This document shows, in pieces, positions 41,208-49,958 of a stretch of DNA of 64,000 bases. The DNA is from GCA-003244245 sp049673305 (GTDB lineage: Bacteria > Actinomycetota > Actinomycetes > Mycobacteriales > Pseudonocardiaceae): NCBI GenBank assembly GCA_049673305.1, contig JBATXM010000222.1, positions 1 through 64,000 of the forward strand, read 5' to 3'. The notes beneath the pieces are model-generated. The model saw nothing but the letters and a program-made list of their open reading frames with translations. It was not told the DNA's origin and made no database searches. Within the stretch, counting starts at the first letter, position 1; every line of letters begins with the position of its first letter. The position numbers were made by a program, and so were the translations under genes.

Positions 41208-42869
41208 ATGATGCGGACGCACCCCGTCACTGCCGTGTTGCGGAACACCTGGCGCGGGCTGACCAGCATGCGCACCGCCCTGGTCCTGCTGTTCCTGCTG
41301 GCGCTGGCCGCGTTGCCGGGGGCACTGCTGCCGCAGTACTCGCTGAACCCCGAGCGGGTCCACACCTACCAGGCTCAGCATCCGAACCTAGCCCCGGTGC
41401 TGGACCGGCTGGGCGCCTTTGAGGTGTTCGCCAGTCCCTGGTTCGCGGCGATCTATCTGCTGCTGTTTGTGTCCCTGGTGGGCTGCGTGGTGCCGCGCAG
41501 CGTTGAGTACGCCCGGCAGCTGCGCCGGGCTCCGGTGGCCACTCCCCGAAACCTGGGCCGGCTGCCGCACCACGCTCGTGCTGAGTCAACGTGCACCCCC
41601 GAGCAGGTTCTCGCGCAGGCCCGACGACGTCTGCGTGGCTGGCGCATCGCCGAGCGGGAGGAGCCCGGTGGTGCCCGGACGCTGTCCGCTGAGCGCGGCT
41701 ACCTGCGGGAAGCTGGCAACCTCGTCTTCCATCTCGCCCTGCTCGGGCTGCTGGTGTCATTCGCCATCGGCAAGTTGGTCGGCTATCAGGGCCAGGTGAT
41801 CGTGCTTGCCAACGGATCACAGTTCTGCAACTCCGGCCCGTTGGCCTATGACTCGTTCACCCCCGGCCGGTCCGTGGACGGCACCGCGCTGGAACCGTTC
41901 TGCGTGCACGTCAATTCCTTCACCCCGACGTACTTGCTCACCGGGCAGCCCCGCGAGTTCCGGGCCACCCTCTCCTACCAGGGCCCCGATGACCTGACCA
42001 CCGGCACCTGGCATCCCTACCACCTGGAGGTCAACGACCCGCTTCGGATCGGTAGCACCCGGGTCTACCTGGTTGGTCACGGTTACGCCCCGCAGTTCAC
42101 CGTCACCTTTCCTGACGGGCAGCGGCGCACCGAGGTGGTGCAGTGGCCGCCGGTGGACATGACCACCCTGCTGTCGGAGGGCACGACCAAGTTCGACCCG
42201 CCTGGGGTGACCGAAGACGCCGTACGGCGTACTCACCAGCTTGCGATCACCGGGCTGTTCGCGCCGACTGCGGCGTTTCAGGGGTCGTTGCTGTCTTCCC
42301 GGTTCCCGGACCTGTTTGATCCGGCCGTCGCGGTCGACGTGCTCAAGGGCGATCTGGGCAACAACTCCGGTCGCGGCCAGTCCCTCTTCTCGATTGAGCA
42401 GTCGATGGTGGACTCTGGACGGCTCAAGCAGGTGGCGCGGCGGAATGTGCGCCTCGGTGAGCAGTTCACCCTGCCTGACCGTACGGTGGTGCACTTTGAC
42501 GGGGTGACCCGGTTCGTCTCGCTGCAGGTCTCTTACGACCCGGCGCAGCGCTGGGTGTTGGTGTTCGCGGTGCTGGTGCTCGGTGGTCTCGGGTTGTCCC
42601 TGGCGGTGAAGCGCCGCCGGTTCTGGGTGCGCGTCACTCCGGCCGGACTGGCCGGTACCGTGGTCGAGCTGGGTGGGCTGGCCCGCACCGAGGCCGCTGG
42701 CTACGGCGAGGAGTTCGACCGGATCGCGGCCGAGCTACTGGCGCCAGGGTGGGCGGCTCCACCGGTGCCCGCCGGAGGTTCTCAGAACGCCGGAGGTTCT
42801 CAGAACGCCGCAGTTCCGCAGGAAGGAGGAGCGCGTGATGCTGATCAACCCGATGCTAGCCTCCTATAG
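41208..42869 (+). CDS. resB: ResB/Ccs1 cytochrome c biogenesis protein
   Basis: A 553-residue membrane protein starting at ATG 41208. N-terminal helices (SMRTALVLLFLLALAALPGA, AIYLLLFVSLVGCVVP) and a third (LVFHLALLGLLVSFAIGKLV) precede a large extracytoplasmic domain. A last helix (RWVLVFAVLVLGGLGLSLAV) leads to a cytoplasmic tail. With CcsB it forms the system II haem lyase that attaches haem to c-type cytochromes. The C-terminal tail contains GGSQNA twice, from an 18-bp duplication (42771-42806). It follows ccdA by 10 nt and runs into ccsB. Confidence 0.95.
   Translation: MMRTHPVTAVLRNTWRGLTSMRTALVLLFLLALAALPGALLPQYSLNPERVHTYQAQHPNLAPVLDRLGAFEVFASPWFAAIYLLLFVSLVGCVVPRSVEYARQLRRAPVATPRNLGRLPHHARAESTCTPEQVLAQARRRLRGWRIAEREEPGGARTLSAERGYLREAGNLVFHLALLGLLVSFAIGKLVGYQGQVIVLANGSQFCNSGPLAYDSFTPGRSVDGTALEPFCVHVNSFTPTYLLTGQPREFRATLSYQGPDDLTTGTWHPYHLEVNDPLRIGSTRVYLVGHGYAPQFTVTFPDGQRRTEVVQWPPVDMTTLLSEGTTKFDPPGVTEDAVRRTHQLAITGLFAPTAAFQGSLLSSRFPDLFDPAVAVDVLKGDLGNNSGRGQSLFSIEQSMVDSGRLKQVARRNVRLGEQFTLPDRTVVHFDGVTRFVSLQVSYDPAQRWVLVFAVLVLGGLGLSLAVKRRRFWVRVTPAGLAGTVVELGGLARTEAAGYGEEFDRIAAELLAPGWAAPPVPAGGSQNAGGSQNAAVPQEGGARDADQPDASLL
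42771..42806. repeat. 18-bp tandem duplication in the resB tail
   Basis: gccggaggttctcagaac occurs at 42771-42788 and 42789-42806. It is in frame and duplicates six residues of the cytoplasmic tail. Confidence 0.9.
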
Positions 42870-43887
42870 CGACCTCGCCTATGGCACCGCGCTGGTGCTG
42901 TATCTGCTCGCCATGCTGCTCCATGCCGTGGAGTACGCAGCCGGCCCGGTCCCGGTCGTCGCCCCAGTGCGAAACACAGGGGGAAACACAGCGCAAAACG
43001 CGGTGGGAAATACGGCCCTCAAGGGCAACGGGCCCGTGGCCACACTGGCTCCTCCAGACCAGGCTTCTTCAGGCCCGGTTCCGTTAGGCCGGGCTGCTTT
43101 AGGCAATGCGCCGCAGCGGGGAAAACCCGAGCGGATCGGCCGGTCCGCAGTGGCGCTCACCGGCCTGGCCGCGCTGGTGCACGCCAGCTCGTTGGTGTTG
43201 CGGGGAGTCGCGATCGGCCGGGTGCCCTGGGCCAACATGTACGAGTTCACCTCGGCGATCTGCTTCGTTGCGGTAGCCGGTTGGCTGATGGCGCTGTACC
43301 GGCAACCCCAGGGGCACCGGAAACCCGGTTCCGGAGCGGCGTTACAGCGGCTGGGCGGGTTTGTGCTGCTGCCTGTCGTGGTGCTGATGTTCCTGGGCGG
43401 CACGGTTCTCTACGCTCAGGCCGCGCCGCTGATCCCGGCGCTGAATTCGTACTGGATCACGATCCATGTCTCCGCCGCAGCCACCGCATCGGGCATCCTG
43501 CTGGTCTCTGGAGTGGCCAGCGTGCTGTACCTCCTCAGCGCGGGGGACGGCTCGCAGCTTGCCGCCCGGCTGCCCGCTAGCGCCACCCTGGACCGGCTGG
43601 CGTACCGCACCGCGGTTCTCGCCCTGCCGATCTGGACTTTCGCGATCATCACCGGCGCGATCTGGGCAGAGGCAGCGTGGGGCCGCTACTGGGGTTGGGA
43701 CCCGAAGGAGACCTGCGCGCTGGTCGCCTGGGTGGTCTATGCGGGTTACCTCCACGCCAGGGCGACGGCCGGATGGCGCGGTTCGCCTGCGGCGTGGATC
43801 AACGTGGTTGGCTTCGGGGTGATGTTGTTCAACTTGTTCTTCGTCAATATCGTCATCGCCGGGTTCCACTCCTACGCCGGGATCTGA
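42838..43887 (+). CDS. ccsB: CcsB/ResC (CcsA family) cytochrome c biogenesis protein
   Basis: A 349-residue haem-handling membrane protein. The tryptophan-rich signature is clear near the C-terminus: EAAWGRYWGWDPKETCALVA. Other conserved segments include GVAIGRVPWANMYEFTSAIC and SYWITIHVSAAATASGILL, with a conserved histidine. An insertion of about 60 residues rich in Asn, Ala, Gly and Pro follows the first helix. A strong AAGGAGGA precedes GTG 42835/ATG 42838. It overlaps the resB 3' end and completes the system II pathway. Confidence 0.96.
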   Translation: MLINPMLASYSDLAYGTALVLYLLAMLLHAVEYAAGPVPVVAPVRNTGGNTAQNAVGNTALKGNGPVATLAPPDQASSGPVPLGRAALGNAPQRGKPERIGRSAVALTGLAALVHASSLVLRGVAIGRVPWANMYEFTSAICFVAVAGWLMALYRQPQGHRKPGSGAALQRLGGFVLLPVVVLMFLGGTVLYAQAAPLIPALNSYWITIHVSAAATASGILLVSGVASVLYLLSAGDGSQLAARLPASATLDRLAYRTAVLALPIWTFAIITGAIWAEAAWGRYWGWDPKETCALVAWVVYAGYLHARATAGWRGSPAAWINVVGFGVMLFNLFFVNIVIAGFHSYAGI

Positions 43888-43931
43888 CAGTGGTTTTCAG
43901 GGGAGACAAGTCAGGGAAGACAAGTGACGCC

Positions 43932-44927
43932 ATGGATGAGTCGATGAGTGGCCCGTCCGGCGCTAACCGGCTGCCCGGGCCGCCGGTGGACCCCTCGCAC
44001 GACCTGTCCTGCGCCCAGCTGCTGCGCCAGACGCCCAGGTCGCCGCAGTCTGGATGGCGTCGAGCGCTGTTCGTCGCCTCCGCGGGCACGGTCAACCTCG
44101 GGGAGAGCGCCGCTGAGCTGCAGCGTCGGGAACTGATCTCTCGGGTCAACCAGCCACTGAACGGCTGTTACAAGATTGCGATGCTGAGCCTCAAGGGCGG
44201 CGTGGGCAAGACCACCATCACCGCCACGCTGGGCTCGACCCTGGCATCGCTACGCGGTGACCGGGTGATCGGGGTGGACGCCAATCCCGACCGGGGCACG
44301 CTGGCCCAGAAGATCCCGATGGAGACCACCGCCACGGTGCGCCACCTGCTCCGTGACGCCGATCGGATCCGCCGGTACTCCGATATCCGGTCCTACACCT
44401 CGCAAGGCCCTAGCCGCCTCGAGATCCTCGCCAGCGAGCAGGATCCCGCGGTATCCGAGGCCTTCAGCGAGGCCGATTACCGGCGCACGGTGACTGTGCT
44501 GGAACATTTCTACAATATCGTGCTCACTGACTGCGGGACCGGGCTGATGCACTCGGCGATGAAAGGCGTGCTGGACCTGGCACACTCCCTGGTCGTTGTC
44601 TCGTCCAGCTCGATCGACGGTGCGCGTTCGGCGTCGGCCACCTTGGACTGGCTGGACGCACATGGATACCGCGAGTTGGTTGGCCGGTCGGTCGCTGTGA
44701 TCAACTCGGTGCGACCGGCCGCAGGCAAGGTGGACCTGGAGCGGGTCGCCACGCACTTCGCCGCCCGCTGCCGCTCGGTCTGCTGGATGCCCTTCGATGA
44801 GCACCTTGAAGAGGGTGGTGAGATCGACCTCGACCGTCTCGGTCACAGCGCCCGGTTGGCCGCCCTGGAGCTGGCCGCGACTGTCGCCGACGACTTTCCG
44901 CACACGCTCCCGTGGGCCCACCGGTAG
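43932..44927 (+). CDS. MinD/ParA-like P-loop ATPase
   Basis: A 331-residue protein. After about 80 non-conserved residues comes a deviant Walker A box, IAMLSLKGGVGKTTITATLG. It is followed by VIGVDANPDRGTL (A') and NIVLTDCGTGLMH (Walker B-like). It resembles the ATPases found with type VII secretion and cell-surface functions in actinobacteria (EspI/MinD-like), but no secretion genes are in view. The start is ATG 43932, 44 nt after ccsB, and the frame is open further upstream. Its role beside ccsB is unknown. Confidence 0.85.
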   Translation: MDESMSGPSGANRLPGPPVDPSHDLSCAQLLRQTPRSPQSGWRRALFVASAGTVNLGESAAELQRRELISRVNQPLNGCYKIAMLSLKGGVGKTTITATLGSTLASLRGDRVIGVDANPDRGTLAQKIPMETTATVRHLLRDADRIRRYSDIRSYTSQGPSRLEILASEQDPAVSEAFSEADYRRTVTVLEHFYNIVLTDCGTGLMHSAMKGVLDLAHSLVVVSSSSIDGARSASATLDWLDAHGYRELVGRSVAVINSVRPAAGKVDLERVATHFAARCRSVCWMPFDEHLEEGGEIDLDRLGHSARLAALELAATVADDFPHTLPWAHR

Positions 44928-44950
44928 GGGCTCACCCGTAGCGACGTGCG

Positions 44951-45121
44951 TCAGCTCTCGTCTTTGCCAGGCTGCTGGCGGTTGCGGTTCAAGCCACGAA
45001 GGAACTCCGGATCGTCGTCCGGTGCGAGCACTGAGCGCGCGGTTGGTCGCTGCGGGCGAACCGCTTTCCACAGCACCGTGGTGACCGTAGCCACCCCGAT
45101 CGCCGCCATCAGGTACAGCAC
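44951..45121 (-). CDS. Small single-pass membrane protein
   Basis: A 56-residue protein. The GTG start at 45121 lies 8 nt after a perfect AGGAGG. A membrane helix (VLYLMAAIGVATVTTVLWKA) is followed by a cytoplasmic tail with APDDDPEFLRGLNRNRQQ. The acidic DDDPEFLR pattern is shared by many unnamed actinobacterial membrane miniproteins near the cytochrome biogenesis genes. The function is unknown. Confidence 0.72.
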   Translation of the reverse strand: MLYLMAAIGVATVTTVLWKAVRPQRPTARSVLAPDDDPEFLRGLNRNRQQPGKDES

Positions 45122-45196
45122 GGCAGCCACCTCCTACCCGTTGTCACCGGGCGTAGTATCCACCGGCGAAGCTGGCGAACTGGCGTCACCTGGACG

Positions 45197-45436
45197 TCAT
45201 CCGGCGGTTTTGCGGGCAGTGCGCTCCGATGGGCGATCTAGTGGCGCCGGAGTCGTGAGCGAGGCGAGCAGCGCGCGAACCTCGGTCTCGCGAAACCGTC
45301 GGTGCCCGCCCGGAGTCCTGATCGAGCCGATCCGCCCAGCGGAGGCCCATCGGGTGACCGTCTTGGGGTCCACTCGGAACAATGCAGCTACCTCCCCTGG
45401 GGTGAGCAGGCGTTCAGTGTGCTGTGGCTGGGACAT
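45197..45436 (-). CDS. bldC: BldC-family MerR-like DNA-binding protein
   Basis: A 79-residue protein from ATG 45436. The winged helix-turn-helix reads LLTPGEVAALFRVDPKTVTR, then WASAGRIGSIRTPGGHRRFR, which is essentially the BldC signature. BldC controls the timing of sporulation in Streptomyces and binds direct repeats cooperatively. The C-terminal extension of about 25 residues is Ala/Arg/Thr-rich. The frame opens 30 nt earlier, but those residues are not conserved. Confidence 0.92.
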   Translation of the reverse strand: MSQPQHTERLLTPGEVAALFRVDPKTVTRWASAGRIGSIRTPGGHRRFRETEVRALLASLTTPAPLDRPSERTARKTAG

Positions 45437-45588
45437 CGCGGGCCTCCCCAAGCTCGTCGACCTCACAGTCTGGACCTACCGGAGTATCGTGACAGGTCGT
45501 ACGGCAGGTACTCGAACGGTTCTGTAGAGGTAAAGCGTCGGTAATAGGATGAACCGCCCCAAACTCGTGTCTCGACCGGGTGGACAAG

Positions 45589-45629
45589 AAGTTGGCCCCT
45601 GACCATCACTACCGGTCAGGGGCCAACTT
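45589..45629 (-). terminator. Strong hairpin terminator downstream of the CsbD-like gene
   Basis: AAGTTGGCCCCTGACC (45589-45604) pairs perfectly with GGTCAGGGGCCAACTT (45614-45629), a 16-bp stem with a 9-nt loop. On the minus strand it follows the CsbD-like gene by about 30 nt. Its symmetric A/T ends allow it to act in both directions. Confidence 0.8.
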
Positions 45630-45657
45630 CCGATTGTAGCAGAGCGGATCGGCGTCG

Positions 45658-45828
45658 TTACTTGAAGACGTCTTTGATCTTTTCGCCGGCCTGCTTGACG
45701 TTGCCCTTGGTCTCATCGGCCTTACCCTCGGCCTGGAGTTCCTCGTCATCGGTTGCCTCGCCGGCGGCCTGCTTGCCCTTGCCTTTGAGCTCTTCGGCCT
45801 TGTTCTTGGCTTTATCGTCCAGCCCCAT
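45658..45828 (-). CDS. CsbD-like general stress protein
   Basis: A 56-residue, highly charged, helical protein beginning MGLDDKAKNKAEELKGKGKQ and ending KQAGEKIKDVFK. The K-G-K and A-E-G-K repeats are typical of the CsbD family, induced by general stress in many bacteria. AGGAG lies just before the ATG. It is followed by a strong terminator and preceded by two related stress-type genes on the same strand. Confidence 0.9.
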   Translation of the reverse strand: MGLDDKAKNKAEELKGKGKQAAGEATDDEELQAEGKADETKGNVKQAGEKIKDVFK

Positions 45829-45891
45829 CGTTTTCTCCTTCAGTGGTGTCCGGCGCCTCGCCGGGCAGTGAGGCGCCCTTACCGCGATCCA

Positions 45892-46512
45892 TCACGCCGA
45901 CAGCAGCCGTTGGAAGAATTCGCGGTAGCGCTGGAAGCTCACCCGCAGCTCCTCGGTCGATGTCGGGTCGGTGACCTGCCCGCGAGTGACGTTCTCCTGG
46001 ATCTCTCGCAGGGTCCGCTCGACGAGCACGCTGGCCTCCTGGACCGCACGCTGCGGGTCGTCAACGAAAGTACCCTGAACGTGCTGCCACTGGTCGCGCA
46101 GGCCGGCCGGGTCATTGAGCAGCCCCACGCGCTCCGCGCTGCCATCGGCGGCGACCTCATCACGCGGGCGGTCCCGGAACTGCCCAGGTCCGCCCGCTTG
46201 GGGTGTGGATGGCTCGTATCCGGCGGAAGTCTCGTATCGGGGGGTCTCGGACACCGGGCTCGGGTATCCGGGGGTCTCGTATGCAGCGTCGTCGGGCCGT
46301 GGCGTGACGTCGTGGGCCGTGACGTCGTGGGGCTCAGCGGCAGTTACCGGGTAGTTGTGGGACTCAGCAGTTCCCGGGTAGCTGGCGGGGCCCGGGGCGT
46401 CTCGGTCCTCTTTGTCCAGCATGCGGTTTAACTCACTGTCCACGAAGCGGCGTACCCGCCCGCCCAGGCCTTCTCGCCGCTCTGGCTCCCCGTGCTGTTC
46501 ACGGGTGTTCAT
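45892..46512 (-). CDS. Hypothetical stress-type protein with disordered middle and conserved C-terminal domain
   Basis: 206 residues from ATG 46512, with AGGAGG upstream. An N-terminal basic helix (LGGRVRRFVDSELNRMLDKE) is followed by about 80 residues rich in Pro, Tyr, Glu and Thr (disordered), and then a helical domain (DQWQHVQGTFVDDPQRAVQE, ending LRVSFQRYREFFQRLLSA). The C-terminal domain is related to that of the next gene upstream: both have W-x2-V-Q-x2-F-V-D-x-P and an ELR-x2-F-x2-YR-x2-F ending. The function is unknown; its neighbours suggest stress response. Confidence 0.78.
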   Translation of the reverse strand: MNTREQHGEPERREGLGGRVRRFVDSELNRMLDKEDRDAPGPASYPGTAESHNYPVTAAEPHDVTAHDVTPRPDDAAYETPGYPSPVSETPRYETSAGYEPSTPQAGGPGQFRDRPRDEVAADGSAERVGLLNDPAGLRDQWQHVQGTFVDDPQRAVQEASVLVERTLREIQENVTRGQVTDPTSTEELRVSFQRYREFFQRLLSA

Positions 46513-46583
46513 GTGTGCCTCCTGTGCCGCTGCTAGGTAATTTCTTGATGTTGTCTTGTGGCCGGTCACTGCTCCGCCGGGCC

Positions 46584-47117
46584 TCACCCGCTGACGAGCT
46601 CGTCGAACAGTGCGCGGTAGTGCACGAACGCTTGGCGCAGTTCCTCGGTGTTCACCGCACCGGGGTGACCGTGATGGTTTCGACGGGCGGCATGGGCTGC
46701 GCGGTAATGCTCGACGATCTGCGGATGGTCGGCGGCGACAAGCTCGGCCCGTTCACTGAAGTCCTCCACCGGGTAGCCACGGTCCCGCATCACGTCGGTG
46801 ACCAGCCGATCCGCCTCATCCAGCGCGTGTCCGGGTTGATCCACGAAGTCGGTCTGCACGGTCTCCCAGCGTCGGGTGTAACGATCGCGGGCCGCAGGCT
46901 CCAACTGACGGATCTCGAGCTGATCGCGCCGATCGGCGACATCGCGCAGATGGCGCTCCGCATCGCGTTCGTTACCGCGCATCGCTACTTCGCGGTCGTA
47001 CTCGGGCCCGAATCGTTCCTGCAGGCTGGCGCGGCTTCGCCAGCGTGCAGCGATGATCACCAGCACAATGATCACCAATATGGCGATCGCTAAGATGACC
47101 CAGCCAACCGTGTTCAT
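46584..47117 (-). CDS. Membrane-anchored paralogue of the preceding stress-type protein
   Basis: 177 residues from ATG 47117, with GGAGG 7 nt upstream. One N-terminal membrane helix (VGWVILAIAILVIIVLVIIA) is followed by a charged helical cytoplasmic domain (YTRRWETVQTDFVDQPGHAL, ending LRQAFVHYRALFDELVSG). The soluble domain matches the C-terminal domain of 45892-46512, so one form is membrane-bound and the other soluble. Together with CsbD they form a small minus-strand group. No biochemical role is known. Confidence 0.8.
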   Translation of the reverse strand: MNTVGWVILAIAILVIIVLVIIAARWRSRASLQERFGPEYDREVAMRGNERDAERHLRDVADRRDQLEIRQLEPAARDRYTRRWETVQTDFVDQPGHALDEADRLVTDVMRDRGYPVEDFSERAELVAADHPQIVEHYRAAHAARRNHHGHPGAVNTEELRQAFVHYRALFDELVSG

Positions 47118-47292
47118 CACAAACCTCCACCGCAGCTAATTCCTTGGTCAAAAGCTACCCATTGACCGAAAGTGTTACACAAGTTTCACCTACTTGGCCC
47201 ATCGTGCCGCCGAGTTTAGGCACCACGCCTATGCCCGTCCGGGCTGCCTACGCCCGTCCGGGCCTAAGCCGGTGGGGTTAAACTCAGGGGTC

Positions 47293-47580
47293 GTGGTGGC
47301 ACCGCAGAACCTACCGAGGCATCCCGCGCTCGCCCGCGACGTGGCGCTGTACAGCGCGGCCCGGCTGGCCCTGGTGGCCGTCATAGCATTGCTCTTGCTG
47401 CTGGCCGGCGTCCCGCTCCTGGTGGCGCTCCTGCTGGCGGTGGTGGTGGCGCTGCCGTTGTCGGTGCTGCTGCTGGGCTCGTTGCGGGCCCGGGTGAACG
47501 CCGGCCTGGCCGTCGCGGGGGAGCGCCGCCGGGCCGAGCGGGATCGGCTGCGCCGCCAGCTCCGTGGCGAGAAGCCCTGA
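47293..47580 (+). CDS. DUF4229 two-helix membrane protein
   Basis: 95 residues from GTG 47293 or 47296. Two hydrophobic helices (LALVAVIALLLLLAGVPLLV, then VALPLSVLLLGSLRARVNAG) are followed by a basic amphipathic tail (GERRRAERDRLRRQLRGEK). It is the DUF4229 protein that usually lies beside menA in actinobacteria, as it does here, in convergent orientation. The function is unknown. Confidence 0.85.
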   Translation: MVAPQNLPRHPALARDVALYSAARLALVAVIALLLLLAGVPLLVALLLAVVVALPLSVLLLGSLRARVNAGLAVAGERRRAERDRLRRQLRGEKP

Positions 47581-47604
47581 ATGCTGAGGGGGGTTGGGTT
47601 TATT

Positions 47605-48474
47605 TTATAAGGCCAGGGCGGCAGCTGTTGCGCTAGCCCACACCAGCAGCGCCAGCGCGGTGTCCCGCAGTACCGGGACCAGGTCTGATCCGGTTGCCCC
47701 GCCCCTGACCCGGCGCAGCGCGGGCAGCACCCAAGCCAGGGCGCCCACGCCGGCCAAGGTACCCCAGCGGGTGGTCGCCAAGCCGAGAGTCACCGCGAAC
47801 GGCGCGGCTACCAGCGCGGTGTACAGCATGCGGGTTCGATGATCGCCGAGGCGCACGGCAAGAGTACGTTTGGCCGCTGCGGCGTCGGTGGGAATGTCAC
47901 GCAAGTTGTTGGCCACCAGCACCGCGGTCGACATCGCTCCTACCGCCACGGCCGCGAGGCACCCGGTGACGGTGATCCGCCCACTGACGACGTATTGGGT
48001 GCCCAGCACGGCGGCCAGTCCGAAGAAGACGAACACGGCCAGCTCGCCGAGCCCGGCATAGCCATAAGGATGCGGCCCACTAGTATAGCACCATGCCCCG
48101 GCGAAGCACGCCGTGCCCAGCGCCAGCAACCACCATTGTCCGGCTAGCGTGATCAGCGCGAGTCCGGCTACCGCAGCGACCGCGAAGCTGGCCAGCGCGG
48201 CGATGCGCACCGTGCCGGGTGCTGCGGCGCCGGATCCGACCAACCGCATCGGACCCACCCGGATGGCGTCGGTGCCGCGAATGCCGTCCGAGTAGTCGTT
48301 GGCGTAGTTGACTCCGATCACCAGCGCCAGCGCCACGACCAGCGCGAGCAACGCCCGCGCCCAGTCCGAGGTGTGTTGTGCGGCCGCAGCCCCCCAGCCA
48401 ACGAGCACCGGTGCGATCGCGTTGGGCATGGTGCGCGGACGTGCCCCCTGCACCCACTGCGCCACGCTCGCCAC
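47605..48474 (-). CDS. menA: 1,4-dihydroxy-2-naphthoate polyprenyltransferase
   Basis: A 289-residue UbiA-family membrane prenyltransferase, GTG start. The first Asp-rich motif is VNYANDYSDGIRGTDAIR and the second is NLRDIPTDAAAAKRTLAVRL. It joins a polyprenyl chain to dihydroxynaphthoate on the way to menaquinone. About nine membrane helices are present. menE lies 1.5 kb away on the same strand, with a secreted-protein gene between. Confidence 0.96.
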   Translation of the reverse strand: MASVAQWVQGARPRTMPNAIAPVLVGWGAAAAQHTSDWARALLALVVALALVIGVNYANDYSDGIRGTDAIRVGPMRLVGSGAAAPGTVRIAALASFAVAAVAGLALITLAGQWWLLALGTACFAGAWCYTSGPHPYGYAGLGELAVFVFFGLAAVLGTQYVVSGRITVTGCLAAVAVGAMSTAVLVANNLRDIPTDAAAAKRTLAVRLGDHRTRMLYTALVAAPFAVTLGLATTRWGTLAGVGALAWVLPALRRVRGGATGSDLVPVLRDTALALLVWASATAAALAL

Positions 48475-48483
48475 GGGCCAACC

Positions 48484-49851
48484 CTACGGGGTCGCGCAGC
48501 GCTTACCTGACCCCTCGTGGGCTATCTGGGTATTGGCGGTGTTCTGGGTGTTGACTGTACTGCCGGTAGTGACGTGCGCGGCGGAGATGAACTGCTTCGG
48601 GCCGATCCGCAGCCACCGGTTGGTACGGCCCTGGCTGCCGATGACGGCCTGGCCCTCAACCGTGCACTCTACGAGCAGCTCGGCGCGCTGGGCGGCCAGA
48701 CCCACCGTTGGGTACTGCTCGCCGGGGCCACTGCGCACGGGCAGGGTCGGGATCGCCACGATGGCGGGCGGCGCGCTGTCAGTCCACAAGTAGGTGACGC
48801 TGACCCAGCTGTTGTCGCGCAGCCCCAGACCGTCCCAGAACGTGCCATCCGCCAGGTCGATCCCAGCCGGGTTGCGCACCTCTCTACCGAACTGGTCCAG
48901 GCCATCGTTGTATCCCTCGTCGTGGGCGGCCTGTGCCTGAGGATGGCCCTGCGCAAGGTCGGGCCAGGACTGGCGGACACCGGAAGGGTTCCAGTAATCG
49001 TCGGTGGTGTTCCACGGACCGACGTCCCACACCGGCGCCCATTCGCATCGGCCGTTGTCGGCGCAGACCTTCACTGTGTAGTCACCCGAATCACGCGGGG
49101 CCAGCCCCCCGCGTGAGGGTAGCGCGACGAAGTGGTCCCGCTCGTGGATCACGTGACCGTTGGCTGTTCTGGCGCCGCGCAGGCCCTCGCGGGTAGCGAA
49201 CACCCGGTAGCTGCGAAGCCTCCTCGGGCGAGCGGCGAGCAGCGACACACCGGGTTGCGCCGTCAGCCGCACTGATCGCACCAGTGGGCTTGCAAGGCTT
49301 GCGGGGCTTGCGGGGCTTGCACCACCCTTGCCGGCACGCAGCACGATGCGGGCCTGCATGCCCGTCACCGCGGCGCCCAGCCTCATGGGCGTCTTCGGGC
49401 TGGTGGCCACCCACTCGGTCCAGGATCCGTCGCCACGAATGCCGCGGACGTCGATGGCGACGGCCGAGCCGGCTGGCTGATCCGCCACCAGCTCCGTTGT
49501 TACCTGGTTGCTGAGTTCCGCGAGTGGGTGCACTGCGGTGAGCAGCATGCCTTCCGGCCAACCAGACCTGACGCTCGCCGGCCCGGCGGGGTCGGAGCCA
49601 AGGCGCAGCCCACCTGCGTCGGCACGCACGTTCGTGTCACCCTCGCCAGGGACCAGGCGGGCAAACCAGGTGGTGATCCTGCCGGGGGTCCTGCTGTCTT
49701 GCGCGCGGGCAGGGAGATCCGCCCCAGGCAGCGCTGCGAGCAGCGCGACGACGGCCAGAGTGGTGATCCGGGCTGTGATGCGGACACGGCGACAACGACG
49801 AGCCGGCGGCGCCACGGAATGCTCCAGACTGTCGAGGGCAGGTGTTTCCAC
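48484..49851 (-). CDS. Secreted protein with C-terminal SH3-like domain
   Basis: A 455-residue exported protein. The N-terminal signal (RITTLAVVALLAALPGADLP, then ARA) precedes a beta-rich region with RGDGSWTEWVATSP, typical of actinobacterial peptidoglycan-recognition-associated modules. A central part with paired cysteines follows (VKVCADNGRCEWAPVWDVGP), and a final SH3-like segment reads LPVRSGPGEQYPTVG. An Ala/Ser/Pro stretch near residue 185 comes from 9-bp repeats (about 49288-49321). It probably acts in the cell wall. It ends 9 nt from the menA start. Confidence 0.75.
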   Translation of the reverse strand: METPALDSLEHSVAPPARRCRRVRITARITTLAVVALLAALPGADLPARAQDSRTPGRITTWFARLVPGEGDTNVRADAGGLRLGSDPAGPASVRSGWPEGMLLTAVHPLAELSNQVTTELVADQPAGSAVAIDVRGIRGDGSWTEWVATSPKTPMRLGAAVTGMQARIVLRAGKGGASPASPASLASPLVRSVRLTAQPGVSLLAARPRRLRSYRVFATREGLRGARTANGHVIHERDHFVALPSRGGLAPRDSGDYTVKVCADNGRCEWAPVWDVGPWNTTDDYWNPSGVRQSWPDLAQGHPQAQAAHDEGYNDGLDQFGREVRNPAGIDLADGTFWDGLGLRDNSWVSVTYLWTDSAPPAIVAIPTLPVRSGPGEQYPTVGLAAQRAELLVECTVEGQAVIGSQGRTNRWLRIGPKQFISAAHVTTGSTVNTQNTANTQIAHEGSGKRCATP

Positions 49852-49958
49852 GGTGACTGATGTGATTGGTGGGTTGGTTGGTATCTACAGAACCCCCGAT
49901 TCGTGTCATCGTCTATACCCAGAGTGGGTGAACGTGTGCGGGGGGTGCCATCAGCCGG

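Noticed and set aside
40677..42869. A 730-codon frame that would fuse a Ser/Arg-rich domain to ResB
   Set aside because: The upstream part overlaps ccdA in another frame and has no homology pattern; ResB begins normally at ATG 41208.
47221..47270. Short repeats of cgcccgtccgggc before the DUF4229 gene
   Set aside because: Two 13-bp copies in GC-rich DNA; too little structure to call an element or operator.
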